A stretch of DNA of 64,000 bases from Pseudopyrenochaeta lycopersici. Lineage: Eukaryota; Ascomycota; Dothideomycetes; Pleosporales; Pseudopyrenochaetaceae. Below are positions 35,639 to 47,413 of the stretch, piece by piece. Under the pieces are notes generated by a model. It was not told the origin of the DNA and searched no databases. It was given only the letters and a program-made list of their open reading frames with translations. The position numbers and the translations under genes were made by a program. Each line of letters opens with the position of its first letter. Within the stretch, counting starts at the first letter, position 1. The DNA is taken from assembly GCA_003313425.1 (NCBI GenBank), contig NHZP01000003.1:1240001-1304000 (forward strand), written 5' to 3'.

Positions 35639-37848
35639 ATGGCGGTGTCTGATGTGAATTTTGCGAGTACAGTCGCCCCGAGACTGGACTACCTGTTACG
35701 GCGGGCATGTGATGTCAAGCAGAGCACGTCCATCGATCCTCCGCTACAGGTCTCGGAACTTGTACCTGAGAGTGAGTCTCTGTTGGGGGAAATAGAAGGC
35801 GAGAAAGAGGTACGCACGCTTGCAATCGAAAGTGCAGCAAAGCGTGTGTTCTACGCGAATCTTGTCAGTTTGTCCTGACATTACTTGAGCCATTCACTTA
35901 TATGACTAGGGATCAACCCGGATTGAGGAGCCTGCTTTCGTGACTGTCTGGAATTTACTCGATATTCTGCAGTTCTGCGGTGACCGTGGTATGCATTCCC
36001 ACTGGCTGAATATCCCACAGAGCTGACCATAATAGACCTCTGCTCCCCACAGTTAGTGTTACTACTCATCGAAGAACTGCTTGATAGCCAATCGATTGCA
36101 GGGTGTCGAACAGTGTTCAATTTTCTCGAGTCACGGAGAGAAGCGATCGTTGCGGTAAGTCAACTCAACCGCTGTCCTACCTTTCCTTATTGTGGTCCAG
36201 ATCAACTCCAAGAACAAGGACCTTGTCATCCTACGACTATGCAACGAGCTGCTTCGCCGTTTGTCTCGTGCAGAAGACCCAGTGTTCTGCGGACGTGTCT
36301 ACATTTTTATGTTCCAAAGCTTCCCGTTGGGAGACAAGAGCTCCGTGAACCTTCGCGGCAACTTCCATGTGGAGAATGTGACGACCTTTGAAGAATTTTT
36401 GAAGGACTCGAGCGGAAACGAAGATTCGATGCTGATTGACGATGATGAGTCTGTGCCTGCGGTCAAGGAAGATGCAAAATCAGACGAAAAGACGGTCAAA
36501 TCTGAAGAGACAGACAAAGGCAAAGAGGAAAAACCAACCACTCTCGACATCGAAACCCTGTACCCCGTTTTCTGGTCACTGCAGCACTCGTTTTCGGATC
36601 CACCGCGACTTTTCGAAGAAGACAATTTCAAGCGATTTCAGAAAAGTTTAGAAGCGACGCTCGCCAAATTTAAGGAGGTCCCCAAGGTCATACAAGCCGG
36701 GGAGTCGGAGCGTAAAAAGGGACAGAAGGCGCGTGCAGACGACAATTACGATGCATTTGCCAACACATACAATCCAAAGTATCTCACAAGTCGCGATCTG
36801 TTCAAGCTCGAGGTATTCAAGCTTTGCCACTATCATTTGGGCGCTATGACTGATACTTTCTAGCTGAGCGATCTGGCCTTCCAACGGCATATCCTTGTTC
36901 AAGCTTTGATACTCATCGACTTTCTCTTGACGCTAACAGAGAAGTCGAAGAGCAAGGCATTCTACCAGAACGCACAGAAAGCGATGCAGTACAATTTTAC
37001 ACTTCGCGAAGACGATGTAAGTTTCCACCGTTGGTTACTCCGCCCCTTGCCCGACTATGCCCCCAAACCTGCTTCATCGTCCATGATCATCCTTCTCCTC
37101 TCGGCTGACCACAAAGCACAGACCGAGTGGGCATTGGGCATCAAGAACGCCATCGCAAATTACCTGCAGGAAGGCCCAGATGGCAAATTCTACTACCGAA
37201 TGGTAGACACCGTGCTATCCCGCGACAAGAATTGGGTAAGGTGGAAAATGGAGAACTGCCAACCATTCACTCGAGACAGAGTCCCCACAGGAAGCTTTCT
37301 CCAGGCCAAATCTGGGGCACAAAAGGCTGTCGTGAACAAAAAAGCCTCTCGGCCTCTGGGCGTTCCCCATACTTTGGACTTCCTATACAATACCGAAGCA
37401 GAAAAGGGGCTCTCCCAGCTGCGACAGCGCGACCGGTATGTGTTCCTTTTGTCCGGTGGGCAATCCATTCCAGCTTCTCACTCTAGCTAGGTTCAATGTA
37501 CCAAACGCAGAGTCATATGCAAACAAAGTCCGAATGGCTGACTTGGACTTGGATATGGCTGATACAGAAGAGGAAAAGCGGCAAGTGGGGGAGAGGAAAT
37601 CGAACTACGTCTGGAGAGGCCTTCGTCTGGCTTCCAAGAAGCAGCTAAGCTCCTTCGACAGGGTCGAACATGGTAAAGGTCTGGAGGCTCTTCAGCCGGT
37701 TACCTCTTCCATTGAGGCGACGGGCGATGACACTGCACCCACAAGTTCGGATGACAGGGGTTCAATTCCGCAAGACGAGCATCAGAGCGTCGAGGAGCAG
37801 CGGGCCGGCCAACAAAGTCAAGTGACTGTGGACACAGCGGCGAAGTAG
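35639..37848 (+). CDS. HPR1: THO complex subunit Hpr1/THOC1
   Basis: Exons 35639..35863, 35910..35988, 36036..36154, 36201..36812, 36864..37016, 37122..37435 and 37491..37848 join to 619 residues. The efThoc1 domain shows KDLVILRLCNELLRRLSRAE, DPVFCGRVYIFMFQSFPLGD and KSSVNLRGNFHVENVTTF, then NWVRWKMENCQPFTR. This pattern is specific to Hpr1/THOC1. A charged acidic linker (DDDESVPAVKEDAKSDEK) sits in the middle and the C-terminus is low-complexity. THO couples transcription elongation to mRNA packaging and export. The intron 37017-37121 is 105 bases, divisible by three and open, so a naive ORF reads through it; splicing restores the conserved sequence. The last acceptor must be the second of two adjacent tag triplets (37488-37490) to keep frame. 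Confidence 0.93.
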
Positions 37849-40800
37849 CTACAGGGGCAACTGGCGCCTGTACGGGATAGGTATGAATTGTCGAGAACAT
37901 GGAGCAGCCCATGAAGCCATTCCTCTTACGATGATGTGCAGTATGGGGAGGTTCGTGGCGTTTTGCCGCTGAGGTTCTCTATGCATGCAAAGAGGGCATG
38001 GGGGACATTCTCCCCGAGCACTCCTGAGCGTATCGATAGATCGAGGCCCGTTCACATTTGGAGCGAGTATACAGCCAGCCGCCAACGGCGCCGCACAAAC
38101 TGCAACGCCACGATGCGCGGCAAGGAAAGCTGGTGCGGCGCAAGTAGGGTGTGGAGATGAAAGGCTTCGAGTTAATGAATAGCAACTTGAACCACGCGTG
38201 GGAATCGGATGATCGCCTTGTCCGGCACGCATTTTGATGTAACGACGACAACAACCGAGAATTTTAGTTGTGTGTCCCTGGCTAGCATGACGAAATTTCC
38301 TGGCTCCCTAGAAATGAGCTGGACACACAAATGCCGTGCTGTGCCGGGAGTGGGAACAGACGGGCGACGGGGCCGTGTGCACCTATTGACCGAATTTCAG
38401 GCTCATTCAGTGTGTTGTCAGCAGTCGATCCACGTATGTGGGCGATGCTGCAGCCTTCCGGAAATTTCAAATGAAGGGACCTTGTACCACCTGTCACAGC
38501 CGCTCTCCGCTCCCCAAAAGCTTCGCTGCTGTGACAGATATGTGGTGGGACTGGATTCAAGCCAAGCCGCGAACCACAGCAAGGCGACAGGACCAGCCTG
38601 TTTCCGAATGCTGTCCATGGGAGCAATGTTCAATGCAACAGTATCGATTGTGGGCCGCGCATGATATTAGAGGCAGCATGTTCTGCCGACGTGGACACGG
38701 TACCCATGTGCCCATCAAACCCAGCCACCAAGTGGCCGAGAGAGACACCCACCACGGTTTCGCTCTCGCTTGATCCTGTCATTTCGCTGCCCGCACACAT
38801 CGGTCCAACCAGACGGTCTTGGCGGTGTTTTGAAAATCGAACGCGAGGCCGCCCACGGCATAGTTTTCTGGAGATTGCATAGACGAGAGATTATGTGTTT
38901 TCATCGGTGCGAAACGACGACCCAAACACTGGTGGTTACCCAGCTGCTTCACAGAGACATCAGACCGCCAGCACTTCGCCCAGGCAATGCGTCCGCCCGA
39001 GCCGAACTCTGTACAATTATAGCTCGGCTGTCACTGTTCGCGCCTAACGTGAGCGCTGCATCGGCTGGACATTCGTCTTGTTCTGGCACGGGCAAGAGTC
39101 TTTTCATGGGTAGTGGGGCTGGCGATCGCCGCGGAACGGCCTTACATCGATGCGTATGTAAGTATGGGTGGCTTGCGCATCGCCGCTTTCCCTGCAGAGG
39201 TCGGGAGACCTGTGTCGCAGCCTCATCGAGGCGACTGCCTGCTGGAGCAGAGTTTCATGGCGCGTGTGGTGGTTTCGCAACAGCTACGTCGATGGCGCCG
39301 CTGTCATTTTGCGCCGATAGATTCCGGCGTTCCAGAGCGTGCATCACGCTCAGGCAGGCTTCGAGAAACAGCGCCTTTCAGCATTTTCCCGGCGCGGGCC
39401 GAGTTTTTGGCCGTTAGATCGCTGTCATCCAGCCAGATCTGGTGCTCGTTCGTGGCTCGCGCTGCTCATTGGAGGCGCCATCGTCGCTAGGCGCTCACGA
39501 CAACTTGCTTTACAGCCTGCTTGTTCACATGGGCGGCACGAGCCCAAATCCAGCTAGGCGCCGACTGGTTCGCTCGCCGTCGCTGAAAAAGGACGGCCGA
39601 AGCTTCCAAGGTTCGATGTTCATGCATCGCGGCGGATGCGATGGGCGGCTCAAAGGACTGGCAAGGCTGGTGCAGCGCGTTCCTGACGCAATTTGCGGAC
39701 CACAGCCGTTATGAGACACCTGCCAGAAGACGCACCCCAAAGCCACCGGCCGTACGCTAATACACACGCTCGCACGGATCTGAGGCCACAACGTATGTGA
39801 GTGCCGTGGTTCACGACAGGAGTAGCATGGAGTACACGCGGTTGGCGACACCAAGTCACCAAGTCCGTCCGCTCACCACTACACCATCTTGTCCGCCCAA
39901 AGGCTAAAGCAGCATTGACGGCGACACCCCGCAACAAGCCGTGCAAGCGTTGCCGAGCCCTGTATGATCCCTGTCCTTTCTTGCTGCGGGTTCCTTGAGT
40001 TCCCGTTGTGCTATGGCCATGCATCAAGCCAATAATGGCGCCCCCATCGTCTCGACATCGATTGCTTGACGCCACGGATCAGGCCTGCTTGTCGGCGGTT
40101 TTCTCCACGGGGCCCTGGTCGATGCAAGCATCCTGCAGCCCTCCATGTTCACGTACTGGTCCCTTCTTCGAAGAGGGTACCCCGGTACGCAGCACACCTG
40201 ATCCAGAGCCCTTCGATTCGCCCGCTCCCGCTCCGTCTCCCCTTCACAGAAGGACCACGTCCCGAGCTACCGTATCCCTGTGTCTTGAGCTTTGGGGGCC
40301 TGCTAGCCCTCGAAGTCAGTCACGCTTCTCGTTGTGTAACAAGCTGCTTCCAGATCCTCGAAGGATATCATGTTTCCCTAAGAGGGACCGCAGTCCATGC
40401 CCACTTGACCCCAGTCTTCGCGCTTCTCTTAACCTCGATTTTATCCGGATCGTCGAACAGTAAAGTGCCGTCAAGCCTTTCGGTCTGAATGATCTGTTCC
40501 CCTCCCCTGCCGCTATCGCTGATATAGCCTCCGACGGTCCCTGACCCTCCTTACAAAGAGATCCCCATCGTCGACCACGGGTTGCCGCTTTCCACTCCTC
40601 AAGAGCAAGCCGGCCGCTCATCATCTCACCTCGGTCAAGCGTCAAGCGTTCCTGACCAGCGTCAATCTTTATTTGGTTCACAGTATCACCTCCCCAGTGA
40701 CTTCTATTTCGAGCTCGACGTTGCACCAAATTCCGCGCCCCAATCCTGTCGTAGGTGCGACATCACCCATTCAGCCTAGGTTCTGCATATCAGCAGTTCC

Positions 40801-41204
40801 AAACCTCTCGACACGGCAATCCCAAGCTGTCTGTTTCTGACAGACTTGCGACTTTAACGCACAGGATAGCCCATACTCTGGGCCCGACAATAAATCAACG
40901 CGACCACCCTCACTTTTCTTTGCTGATCACCCGCATCCAACCCCGCACTGGGTTCAGAAACCGATCAAGACTGTTTGCAACAGACTTCATCGGATCTTTG
41001 CCCCTTGCAATCAACTCACGGGTCAACGCTTTCTCAGTAAGATCGTTTTAAGTGTGGCGAATCTCTCGGTGAAGCCATCGTAACGAGGTAAGCACCAACC
41101 CGTCGCAATGTGCGATTCCTTCTGACCGTGTTATTTCATAGAAGCCGAGACAGCGACACAGTCAACTCATTATTTACTTCACAGCATCCATTCACGAAGT
41201 GCCA
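37849..41204. other. Long GC-rich intergenic region upstream of the homeobox gene
   Basis: About 3.4 kb with no supported gene. Many short ORFs overlap in all frames, as expected of GC-rich non-coding DNA. The right end probably holds the homeobox gene's leader, with a likely 54-base intron at 41088-41141. A large regulatory region for a developmental regulator is plausible but unproven. Confidence 0.5.
41088..41141 (+). other. Probable intron in the 5' leader of the homeobox gene
   Basis: A gtaagc donor and a ttcatag acceptor 54 bases apart lie just upstream of the homeobox start codon. The size matches other introns in the window. No coding constraint tests it, so RNA evidence would be needed. 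Confidence 0.4.
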
Positions 41205-42940
41205 ATGGTTGACGGAAATTTCATCATTCCCTTGTCTCCGCCTAGTTCGCCGCGCATGTCTGCGTACGGCACAACTCCCGCAGACAACGAGTGGCAATCC
41301 GACGTAAGGACACTGGAACACACACCACCACACTCGGACAGCGACATGGCAATGCTCCAGGCTGAAGTAGCTGGACACAACTTCGATCTTAAGCGGCCAT
41401 TGATCCGATCACACAAAAGCTTCCCCTACCTCCTTGATGGCAAGAACCACCTCAACGGTGGCAGCGATTCACCATCGAGACTGGACGAGATCGAGTCACA
41501 CGATCTGCCAGCTGTAACATTCGGAGGCTCAGCTCCAACTAGCCCTATCTCTAGACTGACTCCACCCTCCACTCATGATGGTGTCAACACGGAGAAGATA
41601 GAAGATCAAGAGGATGATAGCATCCTGGACGATAAAGATGACGGCTGTGACAGCGACGATAAAGATGGGGACAGGCCACCGCTATCCGCTGCAGAAATCC
41701 GAGCGGCAAAACGCAAGATGAAGAGGTTCAGACTGACACACAACCAAACCCGTTTCCTCATGAGCGAATTCGCTCGTCAAGCTCATCCTGATGCTGCTCA
41801 TCGGGAACGACTTGCAAGAGAGATCCCCGGCCTCAGTCCCCGCCAAGTCCAGGTCTGGTTCCAGAACAGGTAAGCTCCAACACCGATCGGTGAAACGTGA
41901 GTTTACTAACGCATCGATAGGCGAGCAAAGCTCAAGCGATTAACTAGCGATGATCGCGAACGCATGATGAGGTCTCGAGCATTGCCAGATGACTTTGACA
42001 TGGCTCAAGCACTCCACTCTCCATTCGGAAACTCCCACGGACTTGGAACCCCACTTGCATCGCCTGGATCCTATGCACCGAGTTTCGCGGAGGGCAACAT
42101 GATGCGCCCCCTGAGCATCGATACTTTGAGACGAGGACCGCTTGACTCTCACATGTCACCCACAGGTATCAGCCCGGCTTTCGGTGGATTCACCTTCACC
42201 CCACCTCAATCAGCAGCAGATACACTCTCTCCCGTATCGCCAAACGAGGCATCACCGTTTGGCTTCCACTCAGCACCACTCGATACTAGCCCAAGGACAT
42301 CGAATCCGTTCTCCATGCCTGTCAGCACTCCACCAGCTTATGCAGCCCAGCATAGCATCCCACGCCTCACACTTCATGCCGATCGCATTGTAAGGAGTCG
42401 CGCAGAGTCATTGCAGTCTCCTCTTAGGACTAGCATGAGCTATACCGGTGGTAACGACAACCTGAGCGGCTCTACCGATTCGAATGGTCATACGGACAAC
42501 CACCGGCCATATTCAGGTTCAATGATGCCGTACGGCATTGGGTACTCATGTATGTCTCACTGTGGACAATTCAAAGATGTCAGCTGACAATTCTAGACTC
42601 TCCCGTACCAGGCTTCCAGGCTTCCAGCTCAAACAGGATGCGCTCCTTCTCCAACGGGGTCCCTAGACGCATTGAGTTGAGCACACACTATACGCCACAT
42701 CGCGGCAACTCCACCCCACAAACTGCCCAATTCCCTTCATACTCGAGCTCCCCGCTGGTTACACCGCAAAGTTACGCTATGCCTCAGATGAGTGCACCCC
42801 ACCACCTTTCGACATTCCCTAGTTCATACCTACGCAACGACTCTGCACACACGGATCAGTATTCCGGCGTAGGCTCTGTACTAGGGGAGGTGATTGAGAA
42901 CTCCAACCAGGAGAACGACGATCACAACGACCAGTATTGA
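41205..42940 (+). CDS. Homeodomain transcription factor
   Basis: Exons 41205..41869, 41921..42549 and 42597..42940, giving 545 residues. I chose the ATG at 41205 (MVDGNFIIPLSPPSSPRM). The homeodomain spans about residues 167-228: KRKMKRFRLTHNQTRFLMSE, then the recognition helix SPRQVQVWFQNRRAKLKR. The first intron falls inside the WFQNR-R codon, splitting the domain. Upstream is an acidic patch (DDSILDDKDDGCDSDDKDG); downstream are Ser/Pro/Thr-rich regions, then an acidic end (ENSNQENDDHNDQY). Filamentous-fungal homeobox proteins of this kind often control conidiation or fruiting, but which orthologue this is I cannot say. It is flanked by 3.4 kb and 6 kb of apparent non-coding DNA, which is common around developmental regulators. 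Confidence 0.92.
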
Positions 42941-43432
42941 GCGACGGGTTTGCCAGTGTTCTATTTTAGCAGGCGTTTACGTGTAAAAGGGACATGTTCT
43001 ACGCTTTGAAGGGAACAAAATCGGGGCTCATGGAAATCTTTTGTGGGGCCTTTGGCGACGGATTTCCAGCTCTCGACCTGATGACATTTAACGGCGGGTT
43101 GTTTACTTTATCTTTTGGGGGGTTTTGGGGGCCTCGTCGTTTGATACCACATGTGCTCTCAACGACTTCTTGGTGGCTGTTTCATACTTTGTTCAAATCA
43201 CAGATGGGCGTCAGAGTGTTTCCGCAGGCGATTACCCTTTTGAACTTCATCGATTTATTTTCACAAAAACTCGGTCGTCATACCCTTTGTTTCTAAAACA
43301 GAGGCTAATGGCGCTGCTGGTATATACCCTTCTATGTACGTACGTTTTTGGAGCCCATCACCTTTTCCTCTCCAAACCCTTTTTTACTTCATTACTTCTT
43401 CTTCACACTTCAATGATGGGGTGGGATTTTTT

Positions 43433-43461
43433 GGGTAAGGGGGTGGGGTGGGGATACGGGG
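43433..43461 (+). other. G-quadruplex-capable tract
   Basis: Five G-runs of 3, 5, 4, 4 and 4 are separated by loops of 3, 1, 1 and 4 bases. This exceeds the usual G3+N1-7 criterion. It lies about 490 bases after the homeobox stop codon, possibly in its 3' untranslated region. Confidence 0.6.
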
Positions 43462-45364
43462 TTTTACCTTCTCGGCGCTGTACACACTTTTGGATTCTCT
43501 TCTTCACGAGTATTACCGGTTTTCCCTTCATCTTTGCCACACGCCGCTTCAGAAACACGAAAATCTTCACTGTAGAAACTTGACAAAAACGGCCGATCAA
43601 TACAGAACGAATTAATGATACCCCACACTTGAACACGATCTTCCCCTCCCTTTCCACACCGATGTTCTTTTTCCTTTCCCTTACCCGGGTGTATTTGCAT
43701 GTGCCTGGCGAACGGCTGCGGTAGTCGCTGGCAGGGAATAATGTTACGTACCTCTATACCCAAGCGATGGCGATGGTGCGAAGGACCCGCCCGACGCTTG
43801 AGGCGACATCGGAGGAATTGCACATCCGAGGGAAGATATCCAATGTGGCTGAACGGTGCTCCAAGGCAAGCGCGCTCTAGCACAAGCAAGTCTCATGGCG
43901 ATGAAGTGTGCGCAATATTACATCAACGGCTTCTCAGAGGTCTTGATCCGAAATCAGCATCTAACCAGGCGCCGGTGTGGGCCAGCGGCAGGACGGTTCC
44001 GCGTGGAGCGCGTGGGAAATGGGAAACACTCGCCCAGTGAGCATCATAGCGTTCCTGACGTTTCGACTACGATGGACCTGGCACAGGTGACAACATTCCA
44101 TGCGAAAGAATCTTCCGTACAGAAGCTTCTACGGCTTCGAGACGTCGATCGTTGCCCTTTCTCCCCCCCTTCAATCTAATCAATCTTGCCCATCCGCATG
44201 ATCACAGCTCTTAATGAGGGTGCAGTAAGGCTTCTCCACACTTTACCCCAGACGGAGCCAGCAGTACTTGCAAATTTCGGCTTCTGAGGCTCAGGAACCG
44301 AAGGCGAAGACGCTAGCGTTCCGCGGATGAAGGCTGATGGTGGTGGTGGTGTTGATGCAGGGTCGGAAGTTTGGTACAGCTTGTTAAATTATGCCAAGAT
44401 ACGAATGGGTGGAGCAGAAGGAAGAGTGAAGGGACTGGTGGACCCTTGCGCCCGAGTCATGAGAGCATGCCGTCTTTGAGATTCACCGTCTGCGGTTGAT
44501 CCGGAATCTGCATTTTGCGGGGAACTTGAATGGTTGCACTTTGATCTCATAGGTTCGGTATGCCACTTGCATGAGCATACATGCGTGGAGAGACATGGGT
44601 GCGAATAAAAGTACCAAGGCCAGTAGCCGATGCGTGACACCAATATGAATCTCGACGCCTTCGCAAGGAACGCAATGCTAGGTGTGGATCTTAACTTTAT
44701 TAGAGTTATTAACGGCTGTGCTGGCGGCGGAAGCTTTGATTGCAGGTTAGATTGATATGGCGCCTGGCAGCGAGCCGCGGGTAGTCGAGCAGCAGATCTT
44801 AGGCTTAATGGAGGCTGGGCATATCTGACACGGGCGAATTGGGTGAGAGCAGCTCGCCTTCTTCCAAGCGGGTTCGAGAAGTTCGAGAAGTCGGCAAAGC
44901 ATGGTTAAGCGGATGGGCAGGATACGCTGGCTTGAGCTGCAGCATCTGGAAGAACGGTGGGCTTGTGATCTGGTGATGCGCTGCTCTCTGGGAGTGATGT
45001 TTCCAGCTAGCTTTTTTTTTGTGCAGTCATGGCGGTGTGTAAGGCGCTTCCATCGGCACTCTGGCACTGCCATTGTGAGATGACTTCGGTCGCATATAGA
45101 CCGGGGGCCGTCGATGTAAGGCCGTAGGCCATGGCGTAGACAGGCCAAGTTGAACCGATTGCTCAGGTCACGCCACTAGCCACAGCGGGAGGGAGACGCA
45201 CAAACTTGTCCAGCGTGAACATCACCAGCGCTGAAGCCATCCAGGAAGATCTTGGACCCAGCTGTCGCTACGCGGTACGCTATTCCGGGAGGTGCAGTAC
45301 CTCAACTCCTGCGCACGGCATCATGTGCAGTCTGACGATGCAGCTAGTTAGGCCGCTGCTTTTG

Positions 45365-45403
45365 CTGGAGGAGGTGGAGGAGGTGGTGGTGGTGATGGTG
45401 GTG
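45365..45403 (+). repeat. GGA/GGT trinucleotide microsatellite
   Basis: Imperfect run of GGA, GGT and GAT triplets in non-coding DNA. It is visible directly and has no apparent function. Confidence 0.7.
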
Positions 45404-46633
45404 CACACTCCGCCTTTTTTTCGTTCTTCACGACATGTTCGCATTTAGCTAACCGCTGACCTGACCGGAAGATAGGGAAAGGCGCTGTCAAGGTAATGCC
45501 CGTGTGGTGCAGGTACAAACGCCGTCATTGTGCCTTCCCCCTGTATTGAGTAGTAGGTCCAGGAAGGAGTCCGGAACGTCGTGCCTGAGATGAGTAATAA
45601 TAAGCCTGGGATGCTCCGACTGCTCGTCATCCGGGTATTCTCAGGTGGTTCGACAGGAACATTTTGCCAGAGAGACATGGGGAGAATGGTGAAGGGCTGC
45701 CGGCGGCGGCGAGGCGCCATTGGCCAGTCAGCGGCCGGGAGGAATGTGGAGTAAGATGAGATGAGAGGCCGTGGGATTCGGGGTCCGTCAGGTCAGCCTT
45801 GTGCAATGGTGTTGTCGACGCGGTGCTGGAGGCCCCCGGAGATGCGATGGGGGGGTGCGAGCAGTGCCCAGCCGTGTCTTCCGTTTTGGAAACGGAGTGA
45901 ATGGTCGTAGTTGCTGCGATTGGTGGAAGAGGAGAGTACGAGAGTCACGTGTAGGGGAGACACTAACTCGCGCTGGGGGCTATTGGCTTGCTCGGTTCAC
46001 ATGTCAGCAGGGAAGCGATGACTTTGGTAGCGCGTTGACGGCATGATGCAGAGGTACCTTTCTGGCGCATCGGCCGAGAAGCGAGAAGTATTGGATATGC
46101 GTCGCTTAGGCTCGCCACGGTGCAGCGATGCTTTTGGCAGAGCAGCTGGGACGGCGGGCACACTCAGCTGCTACCGCGGCGAAGGCCTCGATGCGCTGGA
46201 GCAGCACAAGCACAATGCAAGCCGTGGCTGGCCATAGCGAGCAGCAACGGGAAGGAACAAATGCGGAAAGACGGGAAGGAGCAAACCGTCCAGAGCTCGC
46301 ATCCCCCACCCGCCGCATAGCCCATCTCCCCACCACCTCCCTCTTGCAGCCACCGACGGCGCGCTCGTGCAGAAGAAAGTTTGCGTGGGCTCGTTCATGC
46401 GACGTCGGTTTTGGCGCTGACCTGCCTTTTCCTCTTTAACGCCAGCAGGATCAAGAGGCGCTTTTAGTGCCCGACGTGTGTCGCTCAGCCTTGATGCAAC
46501 CTGTGCAGGCTGATCACCGAGCATACGAGACCCATGTGCCAGCCAGCGATCGGACAACGGCTGGCTGGCGCCATGCAAGCTTTTCTTGACCGCAGCCAGC
46601 GACGGAGTAACATACGATATACGGAAGCTGGTG

Positions 46634-46689
46634 ATGCTGCTCCTGCTGGTGCTTCTGCTGGGGCTCCTGCTGGGGCTCATGCTGGGGGT
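46634..46689 (+). repeat. Short imperfect minisatellite (GCTCCTGCTGGG-like units)
   Basis: Repeats of a 12-15 base GCTCNTGCTGGGG-like unit. On the minus strand it would encode Ser/Arg/Pro repeats in a 216-codon frame that I do not accept as a gene. Confidence 0.6.
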
Positions 46690-47316
46690 GCCCATGATGC
46701 GGGACCGTGTGCCTGGGAGGAGGGTATCCCGGTGTGGGAAAGGCCGACGGCGAGAGGTGGAAGAATGCCTCCGCCGACGATCAGCCAGTCCTTGAACAAC
46801 ACCGTGCGCGCTCTGCGACAACCTCTTCCTCCCTCATCGCTGCTTCTCCCAAGAACTCCAGGAACGGACGGAACGCAATGCGCATGACGCACCATGACCG
46901 CGACGGCTGCCATTGATGGAAACTGAACCACTATTTATCTCCTCAGTCATGGCACTTCAGCACCGCCAGCCCCAAGCTCATGGTGAATACCGTTCGAATG
47001 GGAGAAGCACGCACAGGTAAGCTTCCCTTTCGGTCTCCGTCCAGCATTCAGGTTGCACCTAAAAGCCGCAACCCCATCGCGCATGCTGTCGGCGCCTGAC
47101 ATATACGGTTCGCCGCGTCAAACCCGCCGCAGAGTTTCAAGGTACGCCTCGTTTGAGCCTGAACGCTACATCCTTCAGGCGCTGTGTCTCCAAGAATTGT
47201 TCCGAAGGCGAGGCGTATCCAATGACACAACATGGTCCACAGCATGGCGGATTGCGGCTGTTTGGCGTTCGGCATTTGGACGAAAGCTGGTGCGCGATGG
47301 ATCGCTGCAGCTGTGC

Positions 47317-47413
47317 CACGTTGGGAAGGAGTCATGGCATGATGTAGTCCTTGGAGATGAATGCACGTTGGGAAGGAGTCATGGCGTGATTCAGTCCTTT
47401 GCTGAGATAAATG
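47317..47413 (+). repeat. Two-copy tandem duplication, unit 47-50 bases
   Basis: CACGTTGGGAAGGAGTCATG begins at 47317 and again at 47364. Each copy is followed by a diverged GTNNTNAGTCCTTNG-type segment and ends near AATGCACG. A third copy begins at 47414 but stops after four bases. The copies differ by several substitutions and a 3-base indel, so the duplication is not recent. Confidence 0.75.

Noticed and set aside
44880..44910. GGTTCGA-like sequence resembling a tRNA T-loop
   Set aside because: It is a 9-base tandem (GTTCGAGAA) and no cloverleaf arms fit around it.
46171..46821. 216-codon minus-strand ORF with Ser/Arg repeats
   Set aside because: The repeats come from a minisatellite and the region is GC-rich with long open frames in several phases; no family recognised.
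46949..47016. Short open stretch starting MALQHRQPQAHGEYRSNG followed by a gtaagc donor
   Set aside because: Looks like a possible first exon, but I found no downstream exon in a matching frame.
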